Assembly (NCBI RefSeq): GCF_024648885.1
Contig: NZ_JANBBF010000013.1
Coordinates: 248,001-312,000 of the forward strand
Direction: 5' to 3'
Source of the DNA: Prauserella salsuginis
GTDB taxonomy: Bacteria > Actinomycetota > Actinomycetes > Mycobacteriales > Pseudonocardiaceae
DNA length: 64,000 bases
Part shown: piece after piece, positions 17,911 to 28,355 of the stretch
Position numbering within the stretch: the stretch's first letter is position 1
Layout of the letters: each line of letters opens with the position of its first letter
The notes under the pieces: model-generated
Databases searched by the model: none
Told to the model about the DNA's origin: nothing
Seen by the model: the letters and a program-made list of their open reading frames with translations, nothing else
Translations under genes and position numbers: made by a program

Positions 17911-20900
17911 TTGGCAGTCTCTCCCGCGAATCAGGCCACTGCTGCGACCACCTCGACGCGCTCGTCAACGGGAATTCCAGGAGCACCGAAGCGGGTCTCA
18001 TTCGCGAAGATCCGTGAACCGCTGGCTACTCCTGACCTGCTCGACGTGCAGATCCGGTCTTTCGAATGGTTCACCGGTTCCGAGGCGTGGTTCGAACGCG
18101 CCGTCAACGATGGCGACGAGAACCCGCTCGGTGGCCTCGCAGAAGTTCTGGGCGAGATCTCGCCCATCGAGGACTTCTCCGGTTCGATGTCCCTCTCCTT
18201 CTCCGACCCGCGCTTCGACGAGGTGAAGGCCTCGGTCGAGGAGTGCAAGGACAAGGACATGACGTACGCGGCGCCGCTGTTCGTCACCGCCGAGTTCGTC
18301 AACAACAACACCGGCGAGATCAAGAGCCAGACGGTCTTCATGGGCGACTTCCCCGTGATGACCGACAAGGGCACGTTCATCATCAATGGCACCGAGCGTG
18401 TCGTCGTCTCGCAGCTCGTCCGGTCGCCCGGCGTCTACTACGACCAGGCCATCGACAAGTCGACGGACAAGGACGTCTTCAGCGTCAAGATCATCCCGAG
18501 TCGTGGTGCGTGGCTCGAGTTCGACGTCGACAAGCGCGACACCGTCGGCGTGCGCATCGACCGCAAGCGCCGCCAGCCGGTCACCGTCCTGCTGAAGGCC
18601 CTTGGCTGGACGACCGAGCAGATCCGCGAGCGTTTCTCGTTCTCCGAGACGCTGCTCGCGACGCTCGAGAAGGACTCGACGGCCGGCACGGACGAAGCGC
18701 TGCTGGACATCTACCGCAAGCTGCGCCCTGGTGAGCCGCCGACGAAGGAGAGCGCGCAGACGCTCCTGGAGAACCTGTTCTTCAAGGACAAGCGCTACGA
18801 CCTCGCCAAGGTCGGCCGGTACAAGATCAACAAGAAGCTCGGTATCGACCTGCCGTACGAGACCGGCACGCTGACCGAGGAAGACATCGTCACGACGATC
18901 GAGTACCTCGTCCGCCTGCACGCGGGCGAGGAGACGATGCAGCCCGGCGAGACCGAGGTTCCGGTCGAGACCGACGACATCGACCACTTCGGCAACCGCC
19001 GCCTGCGCACGGTCGGCGAGCTGATCCAGAACCAGATCCGCGTCGGCCTGTCCCGTATGGAGCGGGTGGTCCGCGAGCGGATGACCACCCAGGACGTCGA
19101 GGCGATCACGCCGCAGACGCTGATCAACATCCGCCCGGTCGTCGCCGCGATCCGCGAGTTCTTCGGCACCTCGCAGCTGTCGCAGTTCATGGACCAGAAC
19201 AACCCGCTGTCGGGTCTGACCCACAAGCGCCGCCTCTCGGCGCTGGGCCCGGGTGGTCTGTCCCGTGAGCGCGCCGGCATGGACGTGCGAGACGTCCACC
19301 CCAGCCACTACGGCCGCATGTGCCCGATCGAGACCCCTGAGGGTCCGAACATCGGCCTGATCGGCTCGCTGTGCTCCTACGGGCGCGTCAACCCGTTCGG
19401 CTTCATCGAGACGCCGTACCGGAAGGTCGTCGACGGCCGGGTCACCGACGAGGTGCACTACCTGACCGCCGACGAGGAGGACCGCTACGTCAAGGCGCAG
19501 GCCAACGCGCCGCTGAACGAGGACGGTTCGTTCGCCGAGGAAGGCGTCCTCGGTCGCCGTAAGGGCGGCGAGGTCGAGCTGATCGACCCGCAGGACATCG
19601 ACTACATGGACGTGTCGCCGCGGCAGATGGTCTCCGTCGCGACCGGCATGATCCCGTTCCTCGAGCACGACGACGCCAACCGTGCGCTCATGGGCGCCAA
19701 CATGCAGCGGCAGGCGGTGCCGCTGCTGCAGTCCTCGTCGCCGCTGGTCGGCACGGGTGTCGAGCTCACCGCGGCCGTCGACGCCGGTGACGTGGTCGTC
19801 GCCGAGCAGGCGGGCGTGGTCGAGGAGCTGTCCGCCGACATGATCACCGTCATGCACGACGACGGGACGCGGAAGACCTACGGGCTCTACAAGTTCCGCC
19901 GCACCAACGCGGGCACGTGCTTCAACCACCGCCCGGTGGTCACCGAGGGCGACCGCGTCGAACAGGGCCAGGTGCTGGCCGACGGCCCGTCCACCGAGAA
20001 CGGTGAGATGGCGCTCGGCAAGAACCTGCTCGTGGCGGTCATGCCGTGGGAGGGCCACAACTACGAGGACGCCATCGTCATCTCGCAGCGGCTGGTCCAG
20101 GACGACGTGCTCACCTCGATCCACATCGAGGAGCACGAGATCGACGCCCGCGACACCAAGCTCGGTGCCGAGGAGATCACCCGGGACATCCCGAACGTCT
20201 CCGAGGACGTGCTGGCCGACCTCGACGAGCGCGGCATCATCCGCATCGGTGCCGAGGTCCGCGACGGCGACATCCTGGTCGGCAAGGTCACGCCGAAGGG
20301 CGAGACGGAGCTGACGCCGGAGGAGCGCCTGCTGCGCGCGATCTTCGGGGAGAAGGCCCGCGAGGTCCGCGACACCTCGCTGAAGGTGCCGCACGGCGAG
20401 ACCGGCAAGGTCATCGGCATCCGCGTGTTCTCCCGCGAGGAGGACGACGAGCTGCCCCCGGGCGTCAACGAGCTCGTCCGCGTGTACGTGGCGAAGAAGT
20501 CGAAGGTCCAGGACGGCGACAAGCTCGCCGGCCGGCACGGCAACAAGGGCGTCGTCGGCAAGATCCTGCCGACCGAGGACATGCCGTTCCTTCCGGACGG
20601 CACGCCGGTCGACGTCGTGCTGAACACGCACGGTGTGCCCCGTCGTATGAACATCGGGCAGATCCTCGAGCTGCACCTCGGCTGGCTGGCCTCACAGGGC
20701 TGGAAGGTCGAGGGTGCCCCCGAGTGGGCCGCGCAGCTGCCGGAGGACCTGTTGGATGTCGAGCCGGGCACCAACACGGCGACGCCGGTGTTCGACGGTG
20801 CGCGCGAGGCCGAGCTGATGGGTCTGCTGTCGTCGACCAAGCCGAACCGTGACGGCGAGCGCATGGTCGGCGAGGACGGCAAGGCGACGCTGCTGGACGG

Positions 20901-21405
20901 CCGTTCCGGCGAGCCGTACCCGTACCCGGTGGCCGTCGGCTACATGTACATGCTGAAGCTGCACCACATGGTGGACGACAAGATCCACGCGCGGTCGACG
21001 GGTCCGTACTCGATGATCACGCAGCAGCCGCTCGGTGGTAAGGCACAGTTCGGTGGTCAGCGCTTCGGTGAGATGGAGTGCTGGGCGATGCAGGCCTACG
21101 GCGCGGCGTACACGCTGCAGGAGCTGCTCACCATCAAGTCCGACGACGTGCTCGGCCGCGTGAAGGTCTACGAGGCCGTCGTCAAGGGCGAGAACATGCC
21201 GTCCCCGGGCATTCCGGAGTCCTTCAAGGTGTTGCTGAAGGAGCTCCAGTCGCTGTGCCTGAACGTCGAGGTGCTCTCCAGCGACGGTGCCGCCATCGAG
21301 ATGCGCGACTCCGACGACGAGGACCTCGAGCGCGCCGCGGCGAACCTCGGCATCAACCTGTCCCGCAACGAGGCGCCGTCCGCCGACGAGATCGTCCAGG
21401 GTTAA
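17911..21405 (+). CDS. rpoB: DNA-directed RNA polymerase subunit beta
   Basis: The beta subunit forms half of the polymerase cleft and the rifampicin pocket. I take the TTG at 17911, with GGAAGGA (17898-17904) six bases upstream; it gives 1164 residues, the usual length. An in-frame ATG at 17890 lacks a ribosome binding site. The rifampicin region (about 19168-19270) reads [20 protein letters not shown] followed by RLSALGPGG, with the sensitive-type Asp, His and Ser residues. Signature [12 protein letters not shown] is present. rpoC follows after 115 bases. Confidence 0.98.
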   Translation: MAVSPANQATAATTSTRSSTGIPGAPKRVSFAKIREPLATPDLLDVQIRSFEWFTGSEAWFERAVNDGDENPLGGLAEVLGEISPIEDFSGSMSLSFSDPRFDEVKASVEECKDKDMTYAAPLFVTAEFVNNNTGEIKSQTVFMGDFPVMTDKGTFIINGTERVVVSQLVRSPGVYYDQAIDKSTDKDVFSVKIIPSRGAWLEFDVDKRDTVGVRIDRKRRQPVTVLLKALGWTTEQIRERFSFSETLLATLEKDSTAGTDEALLDIYRKLRPGEPPTKESAQTLLENLFFKDKRYDLAKVGRYKINKKLGIDLPYETGTLTEEDIVTTIEYLVRLHAGEETMQPGETEVPVETDDIDHFGNRRLRTVGELIQNQIRVGLSRMERVVRERMTTQDVEAITPQTLINIRPVVAAIREFFGTSQLSQFMDQNNPLSGLTHKRRLSALGPGGLSRERAGMDVRDVHPSHYGRMCPIETPEGPNIGLIGSLCSYGRVNPFGFIETPYRKVVDGRVTDEVHYLTADEEDRYVKAQANAPLNEDGSFAEEGVLGRRKGGEVELIDPQDIDYMDVSPRQMVSVATGMIPFLEHDDANRALMGANMQRQAVPLLQSSSPLVGTGVELTAAVDAGDVVVAEQAGVVEELSADMITVMHDDGTRKTYGLYKFRRTNAGTCFNHRPVVTEGDRVEQGQVLADGPSTENGEMALGKNLLVAVMPWEGHNYEDAIVISQRLVQDDVLTSIHIEEHEIDARDTKLGAEEITRDIPNVSEDVLADLDERGIIRIGAEVRDGDILVGKVTPKGETELTPEERLLRAIFGEKAREVRDTSLKVPHGETGKVIGIRVFSREEDDELPPGVNELVRVYVAKKSKVQDGDKLAGRHGNKGVVGKILPTEDMPFLPDGTPVDVVLNTHGVPRRMNIGQILELHLGWLASQGWKVEGAPEWAAQLPEDLLDVEPGTNTATPVFDGAREAELMGLLSSTKPNRDGERMVGEDGKATLLDGRSGEPYPYPVAVGYMYMLKLHHMVDDKIHARSTGPYSMITQQPLGGKAQFGGQRFGEMECWAMQAYGAAYTLQELLTIKSDDVLGRVKVYEAVVKGENMPSPGIPESFKVLLKELQSLCLNVEVLSSDGAAIEMRDSDDEDLERAAANLGINLSRNEAPSADEIVQG

Positions 21406-21520
21406 CGGCCCGCCATGGCCGCGGGGCGGTTCCACTGCGGATCCGCCCCGCGGCCGGCCAAAGGAAAGCCATGTGTCGTAACACTTTCTTCGTATTGCAA
21501 CGTTCCGGAGGGGCGGACTA

Positions 21521-24500
21521 GTGCTGGACGTCAATTTCTTCGATGAGCTTCGAATCGGACTGGCCACCGCCGACGACATCCGCCAGTGGTCCTTCGGCGA
21601 GGTCAAGAAGCCCGAGACCATCAACTACCGCACCCTCAAGCCGGAGAAGGACGGGCTCTTCTGCGAGAAGATCTTCGGCCCGACCCGGGACTGGGAGTGC
21701 TACTGCGGCAAGTACAAGCGCGTGCGCTTCAAGGGCATCATCTGTGAGCGCTGCGGCGTCGAGGTGACCCGCGCCAAGGTGCGGCGTGAGCGCATGGGCC
21801 ACATCGAGCTGGCCGCCCCGGTCACGCACATCTGGTACTTCAAGGGCGTTCCCTCCCGGCTGGGCTACCTGCTGGACCTGGCGCCGAAGGACCTCGAGAA
21901 GATCATCTACTTCGCGGCGTACGTGATCACGAGCGTGAACACGGAGCTGCGCCACAACGACATGCCGACGCTCGAGAGCGAGATCGGCGTGGAGCGCAAG
22001 AACATCGAGGCCAAGCGCGACTCCGACATCGAGGAGCGCGCGCAGAAGCTGGAAGCCGACCTGGCCGAGCTGGAGAACGAGGGCGCGAAGTCCGACGTCA
22101 AGCGCAAGGTCAAGGAGGGCGGCGAGCGTGAGATGCGCCAGCTCCGCGACAAGGCTCAGCGCGAGCTGGACCGCCTCGAGGAGGTCTGGAACACCTTCAC
22201 CAAGCTCGAGCCGCGGCAGCTGATCGTCGACGAGCTGCTCTACCGCGAGCTCATCGACCGCTACGGCGAGTACTTCACCGGCGGCATGGGCGCCGAGGCC
22301 ATCCAGAAGCTGGCCGAGGACTTCGACGTCGACGCCGAGGCCGAGTCGCTGCGCGAGGTCATCCGCGGCGGCAAGGGCCAGAAGAAGCTGCGTGCCCTCA
22401 AGCGGCTGAAGGTCGTCGCGGCCTTCCAGGCCACGGGCAACGACCCGCGCGGCATGGTGCTCGACGCGGTGCCGGTGATCCCGCCGGAACTGCGCCCGAT
22501 GGTGCAGCTCGACGGTGGCCGCTTCGCCACGTCCGACCTGAACGACCTGTACCGCCGGGTCATCAACCGCAACAACCGCCTCAAGCGACTGATCGACCTC
22601 GGCGCGCCCGAGATCATCGTCAACAACGAGAAGCGGATGCTGCAGGAGTCCGTCGACGCGCTGTTCGACAACGGCCGTCGCGGTCGCCCGGTGACCGGTC
22701 CCGGTAACCGGCCGCTGAAATCGCTGTCCGACCTGCTCAAGGGCAAGCAGGGCCGTTTCCGGCAGAACCTGCTCGGTAAGCGCGTCGACTACTCGGGCCG
22801 TTCGGTCATCATCGTCGGCCCGCAGCTGAAGCTGCACCAGTGCGGTCTGCCGAAGGACATGGCGCTCGAGCTGTTCAAGCCGTTCGTCATGAAGCGGCTG
22901 GTGGACCTCAACCACGCGCAGAACATCAAGTCGGCGAAGCGCATGGTGGAGCGGTCGAAGCCGGCCGTGTGGGACGTGCTGGAAGAGGTCATCAGTGGCC
23001 ACCCCGTTCTGCTGAACCGTGCTCCGACGCTGCACCGTCTCGGTATCCAGGCCTTCGAGCCGCAGCTGGTGGAAGGCAAGGCCATCCAGCTGCACCCGCT
23101 GGTCTGCGAGGCGTTCAACGCCGACTTCGACGGTGACCAGATGGCCGTGCACCTTCCGCTGTCCGCGGAGGCGCAGGCCGAGGCGCGCGTGCTGATGCTG
23201 TCGGCGAACAACATCCTGTCGCCTGCCTCGGGTCGTCCGCTGGCGATGCCGCGACTGGACATGGTCACGGGCCTGTTCCACCTCACCCGTCTCGACGAGA
23301 ACGCGACCGGTGCGGGCAACGCGTACTCCTCCGAGGCCGAGGCGATCATGGCCTTCGACATGCAGCAGCTGGGCCTGCACGCGCCGATCAAGATCCGTGT
23401 GACGGACCGGCAGCCCTCCCGCGAGGACGAGCCGAAGCTGCGCGAGGCGGGCTGGGAGCCCGGTCAGTCGTGGCTGGCCGAGACGACGCTGGGCCGGGTC
23501 ATGTTCAACGACCTGCTCCCCGCGGATTACCCGTTCGTCAACGAGCCGCTGGCGAAGAAGCGCCAGGGTGCGATCGTCAACGACCTCGCCGAGCGGTACT
23601 CCATGACGCAGGTGGCGCAGACCCTGGACCGGCTCAAGGACGCCGGCTTCCACTGGGCCACGCGCTCGGGCGTCACGGTCGCCATCTCCGACGTGCTCGT
23701 GCCGCCGGAGAAGAAGGAGATCCTGGACGACTTCGAGTCGAAGGCCGCCCAGGTGGAGAAGCGCTACCAGCGCGGTCAGCTCTCGCACTCCGAGCGCAAC
23801 AACGAGCTCGTCAAGGTGTGGGGCCAGGCGACCGAGGACGTCGCCAAGGTCATGGAGGACCACTTCCCGGACGACAACCCGATCTCGATGATCGTGAAGT
23901 CCGGTGCGGCGGGCAACATGACGCAGGTCCGGTCGCTGGCCGGTATGCGTGGTCTGGTGTCCAACCCGAAGGGTGAGTACATCCCGCGCCCGATCAAGGC
24001 CAACTTCCGTGAGGGCCTGTCGGTGGCGGAGTACTTCATCGCCACGCACGGTGCCCGTAAGGGTCTGGCCGACACGGCCCTCCGTACGGCCGACTCGGGC
24101 TACCTGACCCGTCGGCTGGTGGACGTCTCGCAGGACGTCATCGTCCGCGAGGTCGACTGCGGCACGAACCGCGGCATCAACATGGTCGTCGGTGAGGACC
24201 TCGGCGACGGCCGCATCGTGCGCGGGCAGAACGTCGAGACGAGCGCCTACGCCCGTAGCCTCGCCGCCGACGCGGTGGACGCCTCCGGCAACGTGGTGCT
24301 CAACGCGGGCGACGACCTCGGCGACCCGGCGATCGAGAAGCTGATCGCCAGCGGCATCACCAAGGTCAAGGTGCGCAGCGTGCTGACCTGTGAGTCGTCG
24401 GTCGGTGTGTGCGCGACCTGCTACGGCCGTTCGATGGCCACCGGCAAGCTGGTGGACGTCGGCGAGGCCGTCGGCATCGTCGCCGCCCAGTCGATCGGTG

Positions 24501-25432
24501 AGCCGGGTACGCAGCTGACGATGCGTACGTTCCACCAGGGTGGTGTCGCCGGTGACGACATCACGACCGGTCTGCCGCGTGTCACGGAGCTGTTCGAGGC
24601 CCGTGTCCCGAAGGGCAAGGCGCCGATCGCCGACGTCGACGGCCGGGTGCGCATCGAGGAGAGCGAGCGGTTCTGGAAGATCACGCTCGTGCCGGACGAC
24701 GGCAGCGAGGAGATCGTCTTCGACAAGCTGTCGAAGCGTCAGCGCCTCGCCGTCGGCCCGAACGGTCCGCTCGCCGACGGCGACCACGTCGGTGTCGGCC
24801 AGCCGCTGCTCGAGGGCACGCCGGACCCGCACGAGGTGCTCCGCGTGATGGGCCCGCGCGAGGCGCAGATGCACCTCGTCGAAGAGGTGCAGAAGGTCTA
24901 CCGGGCGCAGGGCGTGGGCATCCACGACAAGCACATCGAGGTCATCGTGCGGCAGATGCTGCGCCGCGTGACGATCATCGACTCGGGTGCCACCGAGTTC
25001 CTGCCGGGCGAGCTGCCGGAGCGCACGCGCTTCGAGCAGACCAACCGGCAGGCGGTGGCCGAGGGCGGCGAGCCGGCCTCGGGTCGCCCGGTGTTGATGG
25101 GTATCACGAAGGCCTCGCTGACCACGGACTCGTGGCTGTCGGCGGCGTCGTTCCAGGAGACCACGCGGGTCCTGACCGACGCGGCGATCAACGGCCGTAG
25201 CGACTCCCTGGTCGGCCTGAAGGAGAACGTGATCATCGGTAAGTTGATCCCGGCCGGTACGGGCATCAACAAGTACCGCAACATCCAGGTGCAGCCGACC
25301 GAGGAGGCCCGGGTCGCGGCGTACGCGATCCCGTCCTACGACGACGGCTACTACACCCCGGACGTGTTCGGTACGGGTACCGGTGCCGCGGTGCCGCTGG
25401 ACGACTACGACTTCGGTCGCGACTTCCGGTAA
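21521..25432 (+). CDS. rpoC: DNA-directed RNA polymerase subunit beta'
   Basis: The catalytic subunit, 1303 residues from a GTG preceded by GGAGGGG. The N-terminal zinc site ([20 protein letters not shown]), the catalytic magnesium loop NADFDGDQM (near 23119), the bridge helix region and the second zinc site ([13 protein letters not shown]) are all intact. It is co-transcribed with rpoB and ends at a strong terminator. Confidence 0.98.
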   Translation: MLDVNFFDELRIGLATADDIRQWSFGEVKKPETINYRTLKPEKDGLFCEKIFGPTRDWECYCGKYKRVRFKGIICERCGVEVTRAKVRRERMGHIELAAPVTHIWYFKGVPSRLGYLLDLAPKDLEKIIYFAAYVITSVNTELRHNDMPTLESEIGVERKNIEAKRDSDIEERAQKLEADLAELENEGAKSDVKRKVKEGGEREMRQLRDKAQRELDRLEEVWNTFTKLEPRQLIVDELLYRELIDRYGEYFTGGMGAEAIQKLAEDFDVDAEAESLREVIRGGKGQKKLRALKRLKVVAAFQATGNDPRGMVLDAVPVIPPELRPMVQLDGGRFATSDLNDLYRRVINRNNRLKRLIDLGAPEIIVNNEKRMLQESVDALFDNGRRGRPVTGPGNRPLKSLSDLLKGKQGRFRQNLLGKRVDYSGRSVIIVGPQLKLHQCGLPKDMALELFKPFVMKRLVDLNHAQNIKSAKRMVERSKPAVWDVLEEVISGHPVLLNRAPTLHRLGIQAFEPQLVEGKAIQLHPLVCEAFNADFDGDQMAVHLPLSAEAQAEARVLMLSANNILSPASGRPLAMPRLDMVTGLFHLTRLDENATGAGNAYSSEAEAIMAFDMQQLGLHAPIKIRVTDRQPSREDEPKLREAGWEPGQSWLAETTLGRVMFNDLLPADYPFVNEPLAKKRQGAIVNDLAERYSMTQVAQTLDRLKDAGFHWATRSGVTVAISDVLVPPEKKEILDDFESKAAQVEKRYQRGQLSHSERNNELVKVWGQATEDVAKVMEDHFPDDNPISMIVKSGAAGNMTQVRSLAGMRGLVSNPKGEYIPRPIKANFREGLSVAEYFIATHGARKGLADTALRTADSGYLTRRLVDVSQDVIVREVDCGTNRGINMVVGEDLGDGRIVRGQNVETSAYARSLAADAVDASGNVVLNAGDDLGDPAIEKLIASGITKVKVRSVLTCESSVGVCATCYGRSMATGKLVDVGEAVGIVAAQSIGEPGTQLTMRTFHQGGVAGDDITTGLPRVTELFEARVPKGKAPIADVDGRVRIEESERFWKITLVPDDGSEEIVFDKLSKRQRLAVGPNGPLADGDHVGVGQPLLEGTPDPHEVLRVMGPREAQMHLVEEVQKVYRAQGVGIHDKHIEVIVRQMLRRVTIIDSGATEFLPGELPERTRFEQTNRQAVAEGGEPASGRPVLMGITKASLTTDSWLSAASFQETTRVLTDAAINGRSDSLVGLKENVIIGKLIPAGTGINKYRNIQVQPTEEARVAAYAIPSYDDGYYTPDVFGTGTGAAVPLDDYDFGRDFR

Positions 25433-25443
25433 GCAGTAGCGAG

Positions 25444-25485
25444 AACGGCCCTCGGTCCACATCGGACCGGGGGCCGTTTCTCTTG
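25444..25485 (+). terminator. Terminator after rpoC
   Basis: AACGGCCC (25444-25451) pairs with GGGCCGTT (25471-25478), with an inner CGGTCC/GGACCG pair, followed by a T-rich tail. Confidence 0.88.
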
Positions 25486-25637
25486 TTGTGGGGCCGATTC
25501 TCTTGTGGCGGCCTTCCCGTACGCGGCTGTTTTCGTTCGCACGGTTGGTCAGCGGTGCTGTCGCAGGCGAGGGGCGTCCACGCCGAAACACAGCCAGTCG
25601 GGCTACGGTCGCGTCCGGCAGGGACGCGCTGATGGCG

Positions 25638-26177
25638 CTATCCCGCCGCGCGTCGCCGGGCGCGGTAGGCGGCGGCCTTGACGCGGTTGCCGCATTCGGC
25701 CATGCCGCACCAGGTGCGCCGCGCACCGCGGGAGCGGTCCAGGTAGAGGCGGGTGCACTCGGGGCGCGCGCATTCCTTGATCGGAGTCGTGGCGTCGGCG
25801 AGCACGGTGATGCCGCTGCGGGCGACGTGGGCCAGCGCAGCACGGATGCCACCGGTGATGCACATGCCGTCGTTGACCAGTTCGAGAGCCAGCGCCGGTC
25901 CGTTCGCGGCGGCATTGAGCACCTCCACGTCGCCGGGGTCGAACGGATGACCGCGGGTGCGTGCGAGTGCCAGGCTGTACACCGCCTCGCGCAAGGTGAT
26001 TGCCGCGTCGAAACTCTCCAGGTCTGCCGCGATCTCCGCCGGGAGTTCCTCGCAGGCGCGCACCCATCGTTCCAGGTCAGCAGGGCCTTGCACGAGGTCG
26101 ACGGGTTCCGTCCGCCGATACCCGATGGTCGCCGCCAGGTCGAGTGCCGGATCGCCGCTGACGAAGGAGAAGTGCAC
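25638..26177 (-). CDS. CGNR zinc-finger protein (putative transcription regulator)
   Basis: The 179-residue protein ends in a CGNR zinc finger: C136-x4-C141, then C157-x4-C162 followed directly by Gly-Asn-Arg and a basic helix (AAAYRARRR). The N-terminal ~125 residues match the ABATE-type (stress-response associated) ligand-binding part of these proteins (FVSGDPALDLAATIG). Family members are thought to be DNA-binding regulators. The GTG at 26177 is the only start near the domain edge; the frame upstream has none for a long way except inside the divergent HAD gene. The start overlaps an inverted repeat that is duplicated in the 74-base divergent gap, suggesting autoregulation. Confidence 0.85.
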   Translation of the reverse strand: MHFSFVSGDPALDLAATIGYRRTEPVDLVQGPADLERWVRACEELPAEIAADLESFDAAITLREAVYSLALARTRGHPFDPGDVEVLNAAANGPALALELVNDGMCITGGIRAALAHVARSGITVLADATTPIKECARPECTRLYLDRSRGARRTWCGMAECGNRVKAAAYRARRRAAG

Positions 26178-26238
26178 GTCACCATCTTGACCGGTGACGC
26201 GGGGGAACGCAAAATCGTCACCAGTTGAAGCGGTGACG
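26177..26238. promoter_or_regulatory. Duplicated inverted repeat in the CGNR/HAD divergent promoter
   Basis: CGTCACC-N9-GGTGACG occurs twice: 26177-26183/26193-26199 and 26216-26222/26232-26238. All four arms are exact, both spacers are nine bases, and the two copies are offset by exactly 39 bases. The first covers the CGNR start codon and the second ends 14 bases before the HAD start. This is the layout of a double operator for a dimeric regulator. Confidence 0.7.
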
Positions 26239-26251
26239 GTGGGAGGGTGGC

Positions 26252-26932
26252 ATGGAGGATGTCGATGCGGTGGTCTTCGACGTGCTGGGCACGTTGGTCG
26301 ACGAACCGGGAGGGATCCGGCGAGCGATCCGCGAAGCGGTTCCGGACGCGGGAGACGACCGGGTCGCCGAGCTGCTGGCGACGTGGCAGCGGCACATCGA
26401 GGGCGAACAGCACCGGATCGTTGCCGGTAAGCGTGGCTATGCGAGCAGTGCCGCCCTGGATCGAGAAGCGGCCGAACGGGTGGCCGGCGACGCGAACATC
26501 GCCGATGGTGCGCTCGTCGACCGGTTGGCTCAGGCAAGCCGTAGCCTGACGCCGTGGGCGGACTCGGTCGACGCGCTGGTCCGGATCGCGTCGCGAAAGC
26601 CGGTCATCGGACTGTCCAATGCGGACCGTTCGACATTGCTGTGGCTGAGTGCCGATGCCGGATTGCAGTGGCATCAGGTGCTGTCGGCCGACGAGGCCGG
26701 GACGTACAAGCCGGCGGCGGAGGTCTATCGCATGGCTGTCGACGTGGTGGCCCGCCTGCCGGAGCGTGTGCTGATGGTCGCCGCGCACGCGTGGGACCTT
26801 CGAGCAGCACGGGCCGTCGGCATGCGCACGGCCTACGTCGCGCGTCCGGTGGGCGATCCGCCCGCGGAGACCGACGTCCTCGATGGCGAATTCGGTGGAC
26901 TCCACGAACTCGCCGCGGCGCTCGGCACGTGA
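26252..26932 (+). CDS. HAD-superfamily hydrolase, haloacid dehalogenase type II-like
   Basis: The 226-residue protein has the HAD motifs: nucleophile Asp10 in FDVLGTL, motif II in IGLSNAD, the Lys of YKPAAEVY and motif IV AAHAWDLRAA. It most resembles L-2-haloacid dehalogenases, but the Ser and Asn that bind substrate in the SSNAWD block of classical enzymes are Ala and His here, as in many members of unknown substrate. The start follows GGGAGGGTGG. It is divergent from the CGNR gene across the duplicated palindrome and probably shares its control. It ends 13 bases from a convergent gene. Confidence 0.85.
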   Translation: MEDVDAVVFDVLGTLVDEPGGIRRAIREAVPDAGDDRVAELLATWQRHIEGEQHRIVAGKRGYASSAALDREAAERVAGDANIADGALVDRLAQASRSLTPWADSVDALVRIASRKPVIGLSNADRSTLLWLSADAGLQWHQVLSADEAGTYKPAAEVYRMAVDVVARLPERVLMVAAHAWDLRAARAVGMRTAYVARPVGDPPAETDVLDGEFGGLHELAAALGT

Positions 26933-26945
26933 TCAGGGCGGCCGA

Positions 26946-28352
26946 TCATTCCGGTCGCGTCGTGGGCTCTTGTGTCGGATCCCGAGGTGCGGAGGAGACC
27001 TGTGGCTGCGCCGACGAGCCGCGGGCGAGGATGAACGGCAGCACCAGGAAGGCGAAGCAGACCAGGCCGACCACGATGGACCAGAACGGCCCCCAGCCCG
27101 TCATCGGTTCGTCGGGGAATCCGACCCAGTCGATCGGTAGTGCCGGGAAGTGTCCCTCGATTACGTCGCCGACCTCGCCGCCGCCCAGGCCGACCTGGTG
27201 TGTCCGGCCCTCGACCGTGTACTCGCCGACGGCGTTCGGAGATTTGCGGTCCTGGGCGGAGGTCCATTCGAGCTCCGAGATGACGCGCACGTCGACGCTC
27301 TTGGTCAGTCCGGCCGCCGTGGCGACGCCGTTGATCAGGTTCACGCTGCCGTAGCCGAACAGTCCGAGCAGCAGCGCCACCCCGGCGATCGCGATGCCGA
27401 TGAAGCCCAGGGTGGAGATCTGCGAGGACTTCTGTTCGTCGACTTCGGCCGCCGACGGCGGGGGTTCGGCGATCAGGTGGTTCTCGCCCTCGACCTGAGC
27501 CTGCACGGTTGTCGCATGATCCGCCTGAGCAGGCATCGCCCCGGTCACTGCCCCGGCCACGGCCCCGGCAGGTGCCGCTCCCGGGATGCAGTCGAGGAGT
27601 CCGAGCATCGTGTTGACGGTCTCGGTGGCCTCGAAGGGATCGATGCGGCCGGGTGACGTGGTATAGAGCAGGCCGGATTCGAACGTGTATCTGTGCGGTT
27701 GCCTGCGCTGCCGGTCGAGCAGCCACGACGTGGCATGGGCGTTCAGCATCCGTGCTGCCGCGGCGTGGTCACTGGTGAACGCGGCGAGGTGTTGGTTCGC
27801 CGGGGCGGAGATCGCGGCCTGAACCCAATGATCCTGCCGCTGGGCGACCGTGGCAGGCGGTTCCTTGATGATCGGGGCGCCGAGCAGGGCTACCTCGCTG
27901 TTCGGGTCCAGCGGCTTGCCCATCAAGTCCGTGTCCCGCCGCTCGGCGACCTTGAGAGGTGGGAGGTCGGCCGTAACGATGTCGATGCGGTGCTCGTAGT
28001 GCGTGTTGACGTGGCGGCTGGCCGACCGCTGGCGTATCGACGCCTCGCTGATGCGCACCCGCCACGGGCCGCGGGTGAACTCCACGGCAACGTCGAATCG
28101 CGGCTTGCGCCGCACCGAGAACCGGCGCAGACCACGGGTCGTCATCTCGAACGGCGGCCATAGCGCGGCCGACCAGCCGTCGGCCTGGCCGCGGGTCAGC
28201 ACGGCGCCGTTCAGCGGCGCGGCCATCTCCCGGAGTGCGGCGACGTGGACGTCGTCCTTCCGCCGGTCCTTTCGCGTGGCGAGGTACTGGCCGCCGAAGC
28301 CGATGGCCGCCAGGCCGAGCAGCAGCGGCCACATTTTGAGCAGAGTTTCCAT
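26946..28352 (-). CDS. Hypothetical multi-pass membrane protein of the T7SS substrate island
   Basis: Not recognised as a named family. The 468-residue protein has an N-terminal helix (WPLLLGLAAIGFGGQYLA, about 8-25), a ~260-residue soluble domain, an acidic linker, two further helices (LGFIGIAIAGVALLLGLFGY about 315-340; FWSIVVGLVCFAFLVLPFIL about 420-443) and a Pro/Thr-rich tail. The soluble domain ends in a block (YTFESGLLYTTSPGRIDP, then NTMLGLLDCI) that parallels the end of the 223-residue protein at 32654-33325, so the two are probably distant paralogues. It starts three bases after the preceding gene's stop and so is co-translated with the EspA-like protein. A membrane partner of the secreted pair is an inference. 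Confidence 0.75.
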   Translation of the reverse strand: METLLKMWPLLLGLAAIGFGGQYLATRKDRRKDDVHVAALREMAAPLNGAVLTRGQADGWSAALWPPFEMTTRGLRRFSVRRKPRFDVAVEFTRGPWRVRISEASIRQRSASRHVNTHYEHRIDIVTADLPPLKVAERRDTDLMGKPLDPNSEVALLGAPIIKEPPATVAQRQDHWVQAAISAPANQHLAAFTSDHAAAARMLNAHATSWLLDRQRRQPHRYTFESGLLYTTSPGRIDPFEATETVNTMLGLLDCIPGAAPAGAVAGAVTGAMPAQADHATTVQAQVEGENHLIAEPPPSAAEVDEQKSSQISTLGFIGIAIAGVALLLGLFGYGSVNLINGVATAAGLTKSVDVRVISELEWTSAQDRKSPNAVGEYTVEGRTHQVGLGGGEVGDVIEGHFPALPIDWVGFPDEPMTGWGPFWSIVVGLVCFAFLVLPFILARGSSAQPQVSSAPRDPTQEPTTRPE

Positions 28353-28355
28353 GCC

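Noticed and set aside
19168-19270. Possible rifampicin-resistant second-type rpoB, as known in some antibiotic-producing actinomycetes
   Set aside because: The Asp, His and Ser residues of the rifampicin region are the sensitive-type residues.
17998-20676. 892-codon reverse frame inside rpoB
   Set aside because: Shadow of rpoB; no motif, composition dominated by Asp/Arg/Val/Leu from GC-rich antisense codons.
21518-26905. 1795-codon reverse frame across rpoC and beyond
   Set aside because: Antisense of rpoC. The CGNR gene in the same stretch lies in a different reverse frame and was kept on its own evidence.
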